A stretch of 64,000 nt of DNA from Lacunisphaera limnophila (GCF_001746835.1 NZ_CP016094.1:1922001-1986000), one strand, 5' to 3'. Positions 17,929 through 27,339 are shown, counted from the first letter of the stretch. Made by a program: numbers and translations. The notes: a model not told the origin generated them from the letters alone.

Positions 17929-19205
17929 GACCGGACGACATCACCCCGGACGAAGGCGGGCGGGTGCAGACCGTCACGGAGTTCAACCGCCGGGTGAAGG
18001 AGCTGTTGAAGGGCGGCCTGCCGCCCTGCTGGGTGCAGGGCGAGGTGTCGAACCTGCGGGTGCAGGCCAGCGGGCATGTGTATTTTTCCCTGAAGGATGC
18101 GGGCGCGCAGCTGGGGTGCGTGCTGTTCCGCGGCGACGCGACGCGCCAGAGCGTGAAGTTGCGGGACGGCCTGCAGGTGCTGGCCTACGGGCAGGTGGAT
18201 GTCTATGAGGCGCGCGGGCAGTACCAGCTCATCACCCGCGCGCTCATCGAGCATGGCGCCGGCCGGCTGCAGCAGGAACTCGAACAGCTCAAGCAGCGGC
18301 TCGCGGCCGAGGGTCTTTTCGCCCCCGAGCGAAAAAAACCGCTGCCGCTCCTCCCGCGCACGGTCGGCTTCATCACCTCGCCGACGGGCGCGGCCGTGCA
18401 GGATTTCATCCGCATCCTGCAGCGCCGCGGCTGGACCGGCCGGCTGGTGGTGCTGCCCGCGAAGGTGCAGGGCGAGGGCGCGGCGGCCGAGCTGGTCGCC
18501 ATGCTGCGCACGGCGGAGGCGCTGGGGATCTTTGACCTCCTCGTGATCGGGCGCGGCGGCGGCAGCATCGAGGATCTCTGGGCCTTCAACGAAGAGCCGC
18601 TGGTGCGGGCCATCGCGGCCTGCGGCCTGCCGGTCATCTCGGCCGTTGGCCACGAGATCGATTACACGCTCAGCGATTTCGCCGCGGACGTGCGGGCGGA
18701 GACACCCAGCGGGGCGGCGGAGCTGATCTCCAGCCGGTATCTCGACTGCGTGGAGCGACTCAGCCGGGCGGGCGAGCGGCTGGACGAGTTGGCGCGCACC
18801 CGTTGCGCGCAGGCGCGGCAGCAGCTGGACCACGCACACAGCCGGCTGCGGCTGCTGTCGCCGACCGCGGCCATCGAGCAGAACCACCTCCGGTTGGACG
18901 ACCTGCGCAACCGGCTGGGTTCCGCGCTGCGGGCCTCGTTGCAGGAGGGCCGGCAGTCGCTGGCCGCGGCCCGGTCGCGGCTGGCGGCGACCTCGCCGGA
19001 GAAGCGCGTGCAGCTCGAGTCGCACCGCCTGCTGGCCTTGTGGAAGCGGCTCGAGTCCGCCAGCCCGCAGTCGGTGCTCAAGCGCGGCTATGCCATCGTG
19101 CGGGATGAGGCCGGCCGGCCGGTGGCCCGGGCGCAGGGCCTGGCGCCCGGCCAGCCGCTCGTGAACGAGTTCCTCGACGGCAAAGTGCGCGTGCGGGTGG
19201 AATAA
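17925..19205 (+). CDS. xseA: Exodeoxyribonuclease VII large subunit
   Basis: 426 residues. The N-terminal OB-fold has [20 protein letters not shown] and [10 protein letters not shown]. The catalytic domain contains [15 protein letters not shown] and then [20 protein letters not shown] with [13 protein letters not shown] and [13 protein letters not shown], all diagnostic for XseA. The C-terminal part is a long helical, coiled-coil region ending in [17 protein letters not shown]. With the small subunit XseB the enzyme degrades single-stranded DNA from both ends. No xseB is visible in the window. The start overlaps the preceding TVP38-like gene. Confidence 0.96.
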   Translation: MRPDDITPDEGGRVQTVTEFNRRVKELLKGGLPPCWVQGEVSNLRVQASGHVYFSLKDAGAQLGCVLFRGDATRQSVKLRDGLQVLAYGQVDVYEARGQYQLITRALIEHGAGRLQQELEQLKQRLAAEGLFAPERKKPLPLLPRTVGFITSPTGAAVQDFIRILQRRGWTGRLVVLPAKVQGEGAAAELVAMLRTAEALGIFDLLVIGRGGGSIEDLWAFNEEPLVRAIAACGLPVISAVGHEIDYTLSDFAADVRAETPSGAAELISSRYLDCVERLSRAGERLDELARTRCAQARQQLDHAHSRLRLLSPTAAIEQNHLRLDDLRNRLGSALRASLQEGRQSLAAARSRLAATSPEKRVQLESHRLLALWKRLESASPQSVLKRGYAIVRDEAGRPVARAQGLAPGQPLVNEFLDGKVRVRVE

Positions 19206-19234
19206 TGGCCGGTTCTGGCTACTCTCATCGCGGT

Positions 19235-19837
19235 ATGAAGACCCGGTCCCTCCTTTTTCTCCTCGTCCTGCTGGCCGGGGTGTTTGTTTCCGCCGCCATG
19301 AAACCCAACTCCACTCCCCCCGCCGCCAAGGATGCCCTCGAGTGCGCCCCCGGCGAAATTTCCGCCTGCGGCCTGCCGTCGAATGTCGTCATCGACCTGA
19401 GCAAGGCGAAGGTGCAGCGCACCGAGGCGCAATGGCGCGCCCGCCTGACGGCGATGCAATACCGCGTGGCCCGCGAGCAGGGCACCGAGCCGCCCTTTCG
19501 CAACGAGTACTGGGATTCCAAGGCGGACGGCGTCTATTTCTGCGTCGGTTGCGACACGCCGCTCTTTGACTCGCGCCACAAGTTCGACTCCGGCACGGGC
19601 TGGCCGAGCTTCTGGCAGCCCCTGGAAAAGGCGTTCCTCGGCGAGGAGCGCGACGTGGGCTTCGGCATGATCCGGATCGAGAGCCACTGTGTGAAGTGCG
19701 GCAGCCACCTCGGGCATGTGTTTGAAGACGGTCCGCGCCCGACCGGCCTGCGCTACTGCATCAATTCCGCCTCGCTGAAGTTCAAACTGCGGGCCGACTA
19801 TGACAAGTGGGTCGCGCAGGGTGGCGCGGCGAATTGA
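19235..19837 (+). CDS. msrB: Peptide-methionine (R)-S-oxide reductase, exported form
   Basis: 200 residues from the ATG at 19235. The start gives a clear signal peptide (basic MKTRS followed by [16 protein letters not shown]), so the enzyme is probably periplasmic. The MsrB domain follows: [19 protein letters not shown] and [15 protein letters not shown] supply the two zinc-binding Cys pairs, [13 protein letters not shown] lines the active site, and [11 protein letters not shown] carries the catalytic Cys. An in-frame ATG at 19205 would hide the signal peptide behind ten residues and overlap the xseA stop. It repairs oxidised methionine in exported proteins; reductant supply is unknown. Confidence 0.93.
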   Translation: MKTRSLLFLLVLLAGVFVSAAMKPNSTPPAAKDALECAPGEISACGLPSNVVIDLSKAKVQRTEAQWRARLTAMQYRVAREQGTEPPFRNEYWDSKADGVYFCVGCDTPLFDSRHKFDSGTGWPSFWQPLEKAFLGEERDVGFGMIRIESHCVKCGSHLGHVFEDGPRPTGLRYCINSASLKFKLRADYDKWVAQGGAAN

Positions 19838-19885
19838 GGGCTCGTTGTCAGGGGGAGCGGATTCCGCCCGGCAACCGCGCGCCGC

Positions 19886-21253
19886 TCAATCGTAGAGCCA
19901 GTATTTTTTGCTGTGCAGCTGGTAGACGGCGGCGCGCTCGGACCAGTTTTTCACGAAGGCCGCCACGTCGACCCGCATGCCTTCCTTGCTCAGGGCCTCG
20001 TACCACGCGGTGGAACCGACGTGGATCTGGAAGGTGCGCTGCTGGGCGCCGGTGAGGGAGGCGAAGACCTTCAGCGGCGACCATTTCTCGGCCTGCTTGT
20101 GCATGTAGAAGGACAACTCGGTCGGCCGCCAGGCGGTCCAGTCGACGACCTCGACGAAGACCCCGGCGAGCGGTTTGCCCTCGGCGTTGCGGGTTTCGCG
20201 CTTCACGAGGCGGATGCCGGGAATTTGGAACGCCTCGAGGGCCGCGATGATCTCCTCGGGGGTCTTCTTGGGGTGGCTGATTCCCCGGGTCGGATAATCG
20301 GCGCGGTAGCCCGCCGGGAGCGCGACCTGGCGCCACGCGGTCTGCTCGCAGCCGAGGCCGATCATCGCATAACCGATGACGGCGTCATAGCTGGTGATCA
20401 TCGGCGAAGTCTGGACCCAGGTCAGCTCGGTCTCGGGCCAGCGCATGGCCCGGTGCCAGCCGCGCATGGGCACCACGGTCAGTTTGCCCTTGGCGCGAAC
20501 GCTGTCCTTCACGTGCAGCACGCGCGGCGCCTGCTGGGCCATGGTGGCGAGTTCGCCCATGGTCAGGCCGTGCACGTAGGGTACGCGGAAGGCGCCGACA
20601 TCGCTCATCCACTCGGCGTCGAGCGGCGGGCCGTCGACCTTGAGGCCGCCGAGCGGGTTGGGCCGGTCGAGGATGATGACCTCCACGCCGTTCTCGAAGC
20701 AGGCCTCCATCGTGTAGCGCATCCAGCTGATGAAGGTGTAGGAGCGCACCCCGATGTCCTGCAGGTCGATGACCACCGCATGGAGGTCCTTGAGCTGTTC
20801 CTTGGTCGGGCGCTTGTTTTTGCCGTAGAGGGAGTAGATGGGGAGGCCGGTGGGCGCGTGGATCGCGTCGTCAAAGCGCGTGGCGGATTTCGTCGTGCCA
20901 TCGAGCCCGTTTTCCGGCGCGAAGAGGCAGACGAGCTTCGATTGGGGCGCGCGGCGCAGGACGTTGATGGTGCTCTCGCCGCGGCGGTTGACCCCGGCGC
21001 GGTGGGTGAGGAGGCCGAGGCGCTTCCCCGCGATGGCCTTGAAGCCCTCGGCCTCGAGGACGTCGATGCCGAGCATGACGCGGGGCAGCTTTTCCGGGGG
21101 AGGGGCCGGGGTGGGCGCCGGTTCAGGGCGGGCGACCGGGGCCGCGGGTTTCTTCGGCTCGGGTTTCTTGGCGTCGGACGCGCAGCCGGCCAGCAGGGCC
21201 AGGGCGGCCAGGGCGGAGACAAGGGACGAAAGCGCGATTGACCGGCGGGTCAT
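19886..21253 (-). CDS. DUF1343 / NamZ-like exo-beta-N-acetylmuramidase lipoprotein
   Basis: 455 residues. The start at 21253 gives a lipoprotein signal ending in LALLAGC with the lipidated Cys at residue 24, then a Pro/Lys/Ala-rich linker. The catalytic region matches DUF1343: MLGIDVLEAEGF, LGLLTHRAGVNRRGEST, LFAPENGLDG, VIDLQDIGVRSYTFI and IILDRPNPLGG. This family is GH171, with NamZ removing terminal N-acetylmuramic acid from peptidoglycan fragments. The open frame extends upstream without support and is ignored. Recycling of wall fragments at the inner face of the outer membrane is likely by family. Confidence 0.88.
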   Translation of the reverse strand: MTRRSIALSSLVSALAALALLAGCASDAKKPEPKKPAAPVARPEPAPTPAPPPEKLPRVMLGIDVLEAEGFKAIAGKRLGLLTHRAGVNRRGESTINVLRRAPQSKLVCLFAPENGLDGTTKSATRFDDAIHAPTGLPIYSLYGKNKRPTKEQLKDLHAVVIDLQDIGVRSYTFISWMRYTMEACFENGVEVIILDRPNPLGGLKVDGPPLDAEWMSDVGAFRVPYVHGLTMGELATMAQQAPRVLHVKDSVRAKGKLTVVPMRGWHRAMRWPETELTWVQTSPMITSYDAVIGYAMIGLGCEQTAWRQVALPAGYRADYPTRGISHPKKTPEEIIAALEAFQIPGIRLVKRETRNAEGKPLAGVFVEVVDWTAWRPTELSFYMHKQAEKWSPLKVFASLTGAQQRTFQIHVGSTAWYEALSKEGMRVDVAAFVKNWSERAAVYQLHSKKYWLYD

Positions 21254-21356
21254 TGCTCGAATTTCTGAAAACGCCGGCGCGGCTTGGCGAGGAGATTCGC
21301 GTGACGGCGCGGGTCCGGCCAGTCTTTGTGCGACCTGGGCCGGGCGGAGACCGGCC

Positions 21357-22418
21357 CTACTTGGCGCGCCGGGTGGCCACGGCGGCGGCGAGTTGCTCGA
21401 GCACCGGCACGGTGGCGTCGAACGACAGGCAGGCGTCGGTGATGCTCTGGCCGGGCACGAGGGGCTGGCCGGGCACGTACTTCTGGGCGCCGCCGACGAG
21501 GGCACTTTCGAGCATCACGCCCATGATGGCGCGCGAGCCGCCGGCGACCTGCGCGGCGACATCGGCGGCGACGGCGGGCTGGTGGTCGTGTTTCTTGCCG
21601 CTGTTGCCGTGGCTGCAGTCCACGAGGACGACGGGCCGGGCCTCGGCCTTGCCGAGGAGATCTACGGCCTGACGGATGTGCGGCGCGGAGAAATTCGGCC
21701 CGCTGTGGGTGCCGCCGCGCAGCACCAGGTGGCAGTCGGGGTTGCCGGTGGTGGCCAGAATGGCGGGGGCTCCCTCGCGAGTGAGGGATGGGAAACAGTG
21801 GGCGTGCCGGGCGGACACGATGGCGTCGACCGCCACCTGCAGGTCGCCGTCCGTGCGATTCTTGAAACCGACGGGCATGGAGAGGCCGGAGGCGAGCTCG
21901 CGGTGGATCTGGCTCTCGGTGGTGCGCGCGCCGATGGCGCCCCAGGCGACGAGGTCGGCGTAGTACTGGCCGAGCGTGGTGTCGAGGAACTCGGTGCCGA
22001 TGGGAAGCCCGGCGGCATTCACGTCCAGCATCAGCTGCCGGGCGAGGCGCAGCCCGGCATTGACCTGAAAGGTGCCGTCGAGGTGCGGGTCGTTGATCAG
22101 GCCCTTCCAGCCGACGGTGGTGCGGGGTTTCTCGAAATACACCCGCATGACGACGAGCAGGTCGCGGCTCAGCCGGTCGGCCACGGGTTTCAGTTTCCGC
22201 GCGTAGTCCAGGGCGGCGGCGGGGTCGTGGATGGAGCACGGGCCCACGATGGCCACGAGCCGGTCGTCGCGACCCTGCAGAATCGCGCTGACGGCGCGGC
22301 GGGCGTCATGCACCGCGGCGGCACCCGCCTCGCTGAGCGGCAGATCCTCCTCAAGGATGGCCGGCGAGAGGAGGGGCCGGGTGGTGCGGATGCGGAGATC
22401 GGAAATGGGCTGGCGCAT
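21357..22418 (-). CDS. aroG: 3-deoxy-7-phosphoheptulonate synthase, class I (AroFGH type)
   Basis: 353 residues, the usual length of E. coli-type DAHP synthases. Motifs include VAIVGPCSIHDPAAALDYA with the metal-ligand Cys, VMRVYFEKPRTTVGWKGLIND, IGTEFLD and GARTTESQIHRELASGLSMP, GFKNRTDG, and VDCSHGNSGK. It catalyses condensation of phosphoenolpyruvate and erythrose-4-phosphate, the first step of the shikimate pathway. It stands between a cupin gene and the NamZ-like gene, with no other aromatic gene next to it. A second, unrelated DAHP synthase is encoded at 29885-30940. Which residues set feedback specificity cannot be read confidently. Confidence 0.95.
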   Translation of the reverse strand: MRQPISDLRIRTTRPLLSPAILEEDLPLSEAGAAAVHDARRAVSAILQGRDDRLVAIVGPCSIHDPAAALDYARKLKPVADRLSRDLLVVMRVYFEKPRTTVGWKGLINDPHLDGTFQVNAGLRLARQLMLDVNAAGLPIGTEFLDTTLGQYYADLVAWGAIGARTTESQIHRELASGLSMPVGFKNRTDGDLQVAVDAIVSARHAHCFPSLTREGAPAILATTGNPDCHLVLRGGTHSGPNFSAPHIRQAVDLLGKAEARPVVLVDCSHGNSGKKHDHQPAVAADVAAQVAGGSRAIMGVMLESALVGGAQKYVPGQPLVPGQSITDACLSFDATVPVLEQLAAAVATRRAK

Positions 22419-22477
22419 GACGGTCGGGCAGGAAAGCGGAGTGACCGGGAAAAGGCACGCGGGAATTTCAGGTGAAG

Positions 22478-22494
22478 CCCGCGCTCCGCGCGGG
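22478..22494. repeat. Seven-base-pair GC hairpin between cupin and aroG genes
   Basis: The arms CCCGCGC and GCGCGGG are separated by three bases. The hairpin lies between the stop of the minus-strand cupin gene and the start of minus-strand aroG. There is no T run on either side, so it is a transcript-structure candidate rather than a convincing terminator. Confidence 0.4.
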
Positions 22495-22511
22495 TTCCAC
22501 CGGTAGGACGG

Positions 22512-23096
22512 TCACGGACGGAAGTTCGGGCCGATCAGCTCGCGCAGGGTGGCGGCGGTGGCCCAAGGGGCACGGTCGGTGTACTGCTGGAGGAACTCCT
22601 CGCCCGCGCCGATCTTCACGCGGTCCGGGGTCCACTCGGGGGAGAGCACGTTGACCAACAGGACGTAGCCAGCGCCGGGATGCAGGCGCAGCGCCTTCCA
22701 GCACCCGCCGGGAATGGCGACCACCCGTTGTTGGCCGGCGGCGACATCCGGGCCGAGCGTGACCCGGTCCACCGTGCCCCCGGGGTGGAAGATGAAGTAA
22801 TCGACCGGCCCACCCTCGAGCAGGATGTGGGTGTCGTCCGAGGCCAGCCAGTGCAGGTAGTTGACCGGGGCTTCCGCCGTGAGCAGGTAATGGATGCGGC
22901 TCTGGGCGGCGAGCTGCCGGCCGGCCTGCTCCACGGTCTGGGCGGAGCGGCCAAGCAGGCCGAAGTAGCCCGATTCGCCGGGCAGGTAGTCCAGTTGCAA
23001 GGTGGAGATGAGTTCCCGGGCGCGGGGATCGGCCGGGGTGGGCGGCGCGGCCCGGAGAAGCAGGGCGCCAACGAGGAAGAGCAGCAGGATTTTCAT
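22512..23096 (-). CDS. Exported cupin (DUF985/cupin_5) protein
   Basis: 194 residues from the ATG at 23096. A signal peptide (MKILLLFLVGALLLRAAPP) precedes a DUF985-type cupin: LISTLQLDYLPGESGYFGLL, SRIHYLLTAEAPVNYLHWLASD, HPGGTVDRVTLGPDVAAGQQ, IPGGCWKALRL and GYVLLVNVLSPEWTPD follow the order known for this family. Most members are cytoplasmic, so the signal peptide is notable. Function of the family is poorly known; sugar or small-ligand binding has been suggested from structure. It diverges from rlmM across 76 bases. Confidence 0.8.
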   Translation of the reverse strand: MKILLLFLVGALLLRAAPPTPADPRARELISTLQLDYLPGESGYFGLLGRSAQTVEQAGRQLAAQSRIHYLLTAEAPVNYLHWLASDDTHILLEGGPVDYFIFHPGGTVDRVTLGPDVAAGQQRVVAIPGGCWKALRLHPGAGYVLLVNVLSPEWTPDRVKIGAGEEFLQQYTDRAPWATAATLRELIGPNFRP

Positions 23097-23172
23097 CGCG
23101 AGGTGTCCCGGCAGCCTGGGCCGAGGGGGAATTGTTGTCGACCCCGGGCTTGGTCCGGGCACGTTCGGGCGC

Positions 23173-24168
23173 ATGGTGACCCTCTGCCAGCACGGTTATG
23201 AAGCCCTCCTTGAGCGCGAGCTCGCGGCGGCGGGCCTGGCCGTGAGCGAGAAGGGCCCGGGCTGGGCGCTGGCCGCGGAAGGCGTCGTCGCCGACCTGGC
23301 CTTTCCGCAGGTGACCCTGATGGCGCCGCAGGAATTTACGGGCGAGTCGGTCAACGCGCTGGCCCAACGGCTCGCGGATTTTTTCCTGGAGAGCCTGCGG
23401 GGTGAGCGCATCGACGCGGCGTGGCCGTGTGTGTTCGCGACCGTGCCGGAGGTCGTCGGGCTGGGCCGGCGCGCGAGTGGCGTGGAGAAGGCGTTTGGCG
23501 AGCTGCTGCGCAAGAAACTCAACCGGATCGCCAAGCTCGCGGTGCCGGACCTGCCGCGCGGGGCCGGGAAGACGCGCGGGCTGTTCGTGTTCTTCGCGGA
23601 TTTTGGCCGGGTCTTCGCGGCGCGCGAGGCCTGGCTCGGGGGGCAGCGGCGCATGGCGGACGACGACGCGGCGCCCTCGCGGTCCTACCTGAAGGTCGAG
23701 GAAGCCTATATCGTGCTCGGGCGCGAGCCGCAGCCTGGCGAGACGGTGGTGGACCTGGGGGCGGCACCGGGGGGCTGGAGCTACAGCGCGGCGAAGCGGG
23801 GCGCGCGCGTCATCGCGGTGGACAACGGCCCGTTGAAGGGCGGGGCGCTGAACCATCCGTTGATCGAGCACCGGCTGGAGGACGCGTTCAAGTTCACGCC
23901 CCCGGAAGGCGGCGGCTATGACTGGCTGTTCTGCGATCTCGTCGAAGAACCGCACCATGTGATGCAAAACATCGTGGCGCCCTGGCTGCAGCACGGGTGG
24001 TGCCGGCGGTTCGTGATCAACCTGAAATTCGGCCATGTGGACGCCCTGGCGCTGCTGCGGGAGATCCGCGCGGCGGACTCGGCGCTGGCGCGCCACGGGG
24101 TCAACCTGCACATCAGACACCTTTATCATGACCGCGAGGAATTCACCGTGGTCGGCGAGCGGGGCTGA
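23173..24168 (+). CDS. rlmM: 23S rRNA 2'-O-ribose methyltransferase RlmM-like
   Basis: 331 residues. The N-terminal region holds a THUMP-like RNA-binding part (VTLCQHGYEALLERELAAAG at the start, residues about 1-140). The C-terminal part is an RrmJ/FtsJ-type methyltransferase with SYLKVEEAYIVLG, VVDLGAAPGGWSYSAAKRGA (SAM site), VIAVDNGPLKG, WLFCDLVEEP and FVINLKFGH. The Lys-Asp-Lys-Glu type catalytic set of FtsJ enzymes is consistent with K, D and K residues in these blocks. RlmM modifies C2498 of 23S rRNA in E. coli. The upstream open frame from 23002 is antisense to the cupin gene and is excluded. Confidence 0.88.
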   Translation: MVTLCQHGYEALLERELAAAGLAVSEKGPGWALAAEGVVADLAFPQVTLMAPQEFTGESVNALAQRLADFFLESLRGERIDAAWPCVFATVPEVVGLGRRASGVEKAFGELLRKKLNRIAKLAVPDLPRGAGKTRGLFVFFADFGRVFAAREAWLGGQRRMADDDAAPSRSYLKVEEAYIVLGREPQPGETVVDLGAAPGGWSYSAAKRGARVIAVDNGPLKGGALNHPLIEHRLEDAFKFTPPEGGGYDWLFCDLVEEPHHVMQNIVAPWLQHGWCRRFVINLKFGHVDALALLREIRAADSALARHGVNLHIRHLYHDREEFTVVGERG

Positions 24169-24310
24169 GGTGGACCCCACCGGTGGTGGCCGGGCCGTCC
24201 GGGGCCCACAACCCGTGGGTCCGGGCCGGCGCCCGTCGGCAGAAGCCCCGCATATTTTGTTGCGCATCGATTGAACGGCGCGGGCACGGACATGAGTCGG
24301 GGTCATAAGT

Positions 24311-24402
24311 CGGCGGGGATCCGCCGGTGCGTTTGACGGTGGCGGCGCGAGGAACTTGTAGTGGGGGCACTGCGCACCCGCGCCGCCGGAAAAGGCGGCG
24401 CC
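24311..24402 (+). promoter_or_regulatory. Candidate structured 5' leader of nrdJ with competing hairpins
   Basis: Three hairpins can be drawn in the 262-base spacer. The first pairs 24311-24316 with 24321-24326. The second pairs 24341-24349 (GGCGGCGCG) with 24379-24387 (CGCGCCGCC) over a 29-base loop. The third pairs 24380-24387 with 24394-24401 around a GGAAAA loop. The second and third share the same arm and cannot coexist. No T run follows, so any effect would be on translation or stability. I find none of the conserved cobalamin-riboswitch blocks. Confidence 0.4.
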
Positions 24403-24430
24403 GTTTCGTGCCTCGCTGCCACCCACCGCC

Positions 24431-26509
24431 ATGTCCCCATCCCTGCATCCCAAAGTGCATGCCGCCAACGGCCTGCAAGACTTCATCGCCATCTCCCGCT
24501 ACGCCCGTTACCTGCCCGAGAAACGCCGCCGCGAAACCTGGTCCGAGGCCGTGCGGCGCGTGCGTGACATGCACCTCGCGCATTATCCGGACCGGCCGCT
24601 GGCCTCCGCCATCGCCGGCGCGGTGGCGGCGGGCGAGGTCGAGCCGGGGCAGGTGGCCGCACTCGGCGGGCTGGGCACCCTGCATGAGGCGATCCGTGCG
24701 GCCTTCGCCGCGGTGCAGGCGCGCGAGGTCCTGCCGTCGATGCGCTCCCTGCAGTTCGGCGGCGAGGCCATCCTCAGCAAGCACGCGCGCATCTACAACT
24801 GCGCCTTCACCTACCTCGACCGGATCGAGGCCTTCCGCGAGGCGTTCTACCTCTTGCTGTGCGGCTGTGGCGTGGGTTTTTCGGTGCAGTTGCGCCATGT
24901 GGACCGCCTGCCGGCGCTGGCGCCGCGGCGCGAGGGCAACGTCCCGGTGCGGCACGTGGTCGCGGATACGATCGAGGGCTGGGCGGACGCGCTGCATGTC
25001 CTCATGACCAACGCCGTGGCGGGGCACGCCGTGGATTTCGATTACTCGCGCATCCGCCCGGAGGGCGCGCCGCTGCGCACGACCGGCGGCAAGGCGCCGG
25101 GTCCCGAGCCGCTCTTTCACACGCTGACGCGCATCGAGCGCATCCTGCGCCGCGCGGCGGGGCGGCGGCTCAAGACCGTCGAGGCCTACGACATCCTGTG
25201 CTGGGCCGCCAAGGCCGTGCTCTCGGGCGGCGTGCGCCGCTCGGCGACGATCTGCCTATTCTCGGTGGATGACGCCGACATGGCCGCGGCCAAGACTGGC
25301 AACTGGTTCGCCGACCACCCGCAACGCGTGGCGAGCAACAATTCCGCCGTGATCATCCGCCGGACGGCGACCCGCGAGCAGTTCATGTCGCTCTTCGAGG
25401 CGCAGAAGCAGTTCGGGGAGCCGGGCTTCTACTTTGTGGAGGATCCCGACTATGGCGCAAATCCCTGTGTGGAGATCGGCCTGCATCCGCGCCTGAAGCT
25501 CGATGCCGCCGCCATCGCGCGGTTGCGCGAGCTCGGCCACACGGGTCCGCTGCAGGAGGGCGAGGTGCTCACGGGCGTGCAGTTCTGCAACCTGGCGACA
25601 GTCTCGGCCGCGGCGGCGGACAGCCGGCCGGCGTTTCACCGCTTGTGTGCGCTGGCTGCGCTCATCGGCACGCTGCAGGCGGGCTACACGGATTTCCGGT
25701 ACCTGTCCCCGGTCTCGCAGGTGATCACGGAGCGGGAGGCGCTGCTGGGAGTCTCGCTTTGCGGCATTCTGGACCGGCCCGAGTTGCTGCTGGATCCCGC
25801 GGTGCTGCAGGACGGGGCGGCGGTGGTGAAGGGGATCAACGCGCTCTTCGCCCGCGTGCTGGGCATCCGGCCCGCGGCGCGCACGACCTGCGTGAAGCCG
25901 GAGGGCACGGCGAGCCTCCTCCTCGGGACCAGCAGCGGGCTGCACCCGCACCATGCCCGGCGGTATTTCCGGCGCGTGCAGGCCAATGTCTACGATCCGG
26001 TCTACCGGCATTTCCGCCGGGCGAACCCGCACATGGTCGAGCCGAGCGTGTATGATGTGAACGGCCGCACCGAGGTGATTACGTTCCCCGTCGAGGGCCC
26101 GGTCTTTGGCGTGTACCGCGACGAGCTGTCGGCCACCAAGCACCTGCACTACATCCGGCTCGTGCAGGAAAACTGGGTGCAGGCGGGGCGCCGGCACGAG
26201 GAACATTCGCCGGGCCTGCATCACAACGTGTCCTGCACGGTCTCGGTGAAACCCGACGAGTGGGCCGCCGTGGCGGAGTACATCTGGACGCACCGGCACA
26301 GTTTCACCGGGGTCGCGCTGCTGCAGGACTGCGGCGACAAGGTCTACCAGCAGGCCCCGCGCGAGGGGCTGGCGACGCATGCCGACATCGAGAAATGGAA
26401 TTCGCTCGGCTATGTGCCGGTGGATTTCACGACCCTCGAGGAATCGGAGGACATCACCGAGTTGAAGCAGGTGGCCGCCTGCGCCGGCGGGGCCTGCGAG
26501 CTGGTGTGA
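24431..26509 (+). CDS. nrdJ: Adenosylcobalamin-dependent (class II) ribonucleotide reductase, monomeric type
   Basis: 692 residues. The class II layout is clear: NCAFTYLDRIEAFREAF with the Cys that pairs with a later Cys, GGVRRSATICLF, the NPCVEIGLH block with the Asn, radical Cys and Glu of the active site, VQFCNLATVSA with the partner Cys, and TTCVKPEGTASLLLGTSSG as the phosphate/dNTP loop. It ends ACAGGACELV, a Cys-x4-Cys tail that re-reduces the active site. The enzyme makes deoxyribonucleotides using vitamin B12 coenzyme and needs no oxygen. No ribosome site precedes the ATG. Confidence 0.94.
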   Translation: MSPSLHPKVHAANGLQDFIAISRYARYLPEKRRRETWSEAVRRVRDMHLAHYPDRPLASAIAGAVAAGEVEPGQVAALGGLGTLHEAIRAAFAAVQAREVLPSMRSLQFGGEAILSKHARIYNCAFTYLDRIEAFREAFYLLLCGCGVGFSVQLRHVDRLPALAPRREGNVPVRHVVADTIEGWADALHVLMTNAVAGHAVDFDYSRIRPEGAPLRTTGGKAPGPEPLFHTLTRIERILRRAAGRRLKTVEAYDILCWAAKAVLSGGVRRSATICLFSVDDADMAAAKTGNWFADHPQRVASNNSAVIIRRTATREQFMSLFEAQKQFGEPGFYFVEDPDYGANPCVEIGLHPRLKLDAAAIARLRELGHTGPLQEGEVLTGVQFCNLATVSAAAADSRPAFHRLCALAALIGTLQAGYTDFRYLSPVSQVITEREALLGVSLCGILDRPELLLDPAVLQDGAAVVKGINALFARVLGIRPAARTTCVKPEGTASLLLGTSSGLHPHHARRYFRRVQANVYDPVYRHFRRANPHMVEPSVYDVNGRTEVITFPVEGPVFGVYRDELSATKHLHYIRLVQENWVQAGRRHEEHSPGLHHNVSCTVSVKPDEWAAVAEYIWTHRHSFTGVALLQDCGDKVYQQAPREGLATHADIEKWNSLGYVPVDFTTLEESEDITELKQVAACAGGACELV

Positions 26510-26565
26510 GGGGCGGGGATTCCCTTGAACCGCGCCCGGCGGCCCCCCACGCTGCCGGCCGGTTC

Positions 26566-27339
26566 ATGAAAACTCCCTTCGTCCCCAAGCAAAAGGAAAT
26601 CAACATCTGCGGCTGGCAGGCGGTCTCGACGCTGTTTGCCCGCCACCCGGCGGAGGTGCGACGGTTGTTTTTTGACGCCCCCACGGGGAAGCGCGCGGGG
26701 GATCTCTGCCGCCTGCTGGCGCAGCACAAGAAGGTCTACCGACAGGTGGAGCCAGCCGAGCTGGAGAAAGTCGCCGGCACCGTGCACCACGGCGGCATCG
26801 TTGCGGTCATTGGCGAGCGCCCGCTCAAGAAGGTCACCCGCGAAGTGCTGGCGGACTGGGCCCGGACGAAGGCCCCGCTACTGCTGCTCGACCGCGTGAG
26901 CAACGCGAACAACGTCGGCGCCATCGTGCGCACAGCGGCGTTCTTCGGCGTGCGGGCGGTGATCGTGCCGGACCACCCGGCGCAGGCCCTGCCGGGCGAG
27001 GCCGCCCACCGGGTCGCGGAAGGCGGCATGGAGTTTGTCGATTTCTACCGCGTGCCGGCGCTGCCGGAATTCTGCGCGGAGCTGAAGCGGACGCATTTCC
27101 TCCTCGGGACGAGCCTGACCGGCAACCAGCTGTCGCCCGCGCAGGTCAAGGAGCGCGGGCTGCCGCGTCCGCCCGCGATCATCCTCGGCAACGAGGAGAA
27201 GGGCATCGCCCCCAACGTGGCGACGCAGTGCGACCGCCTGGTGAAGATTCCGGGAGCCGATACGGTCGAGTCGCTCAATGTCTCGGCGGCCGCGGCGGTG
27301 CTGTGCTGGGAGTTTGTCGGGGCCATGGCGACCAAGTAG
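26566..27339 (+). CDS. TrmH/SpoU family RNA 2'-O-methyltransferase
   Basis: 257 residues from the ATG at 26566. An N-terminal substrate-binding part (INICGWQAVSTLFARHPAEVRRLFF, residues 10-35) precedes the knotted SPOUT domain. The three family motifs are visible: LLLLDRVSNANNVGAIVRTA, ILGNEEKGIAP and VKIPGADTVESLNVSAAAAV. Such enzymes methylate ribose 2'-OH groups in rRNA or tRNA; the target nucleotide cannot be predicted. The gene lies 56 bases after nrdJ and could share its transcript. The longer open frame from 26260 overlaps nrdJ and is excluded. Confidence 0.9.
   Translation: MKTPFVPKQKEINICGWQAVSTLFARHPAEVRRLFFDAPTGKRAGDLCRLLAQHKKVYRQVEPAELEKVAGTVHHGGIVAVIGERPLKKVTREVLADWARTKAPLLLLDRVSNANNVGAIVRTAAFFGVRAVIVPDHPAQALPGEAAHRVAEGGMEFVDFYRVPALPEFCAELKRTHFLLGTSLTGNQLSPAQVKERGLPRPPAIILGNEEKGIAPNVATQCDRLVKIPGADTVESLNVSAAAAVLCWEFVGAMATK

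Noticed and set aside
20838-22475. 545-codon plus-strand frame
   Set aside because: Antisense to the NamZ-like and aroG genes, low-complexity Gly/Ala/Arg composition, no domain.
22419-22511. A leader peptide or attenuator before aroG
   Set aside because: The spacer is 93 bases, has no short frame enriched in aromatic codons and its hairpin lacks a T run.
24169-24430. Cobalamin riboswitch before nrdJ
   Set aside because: The spacer has GC hairpins but I cannot find the conserved B12-box core or the CCCGC-x-ACTG-like block, so the known class is not supported.
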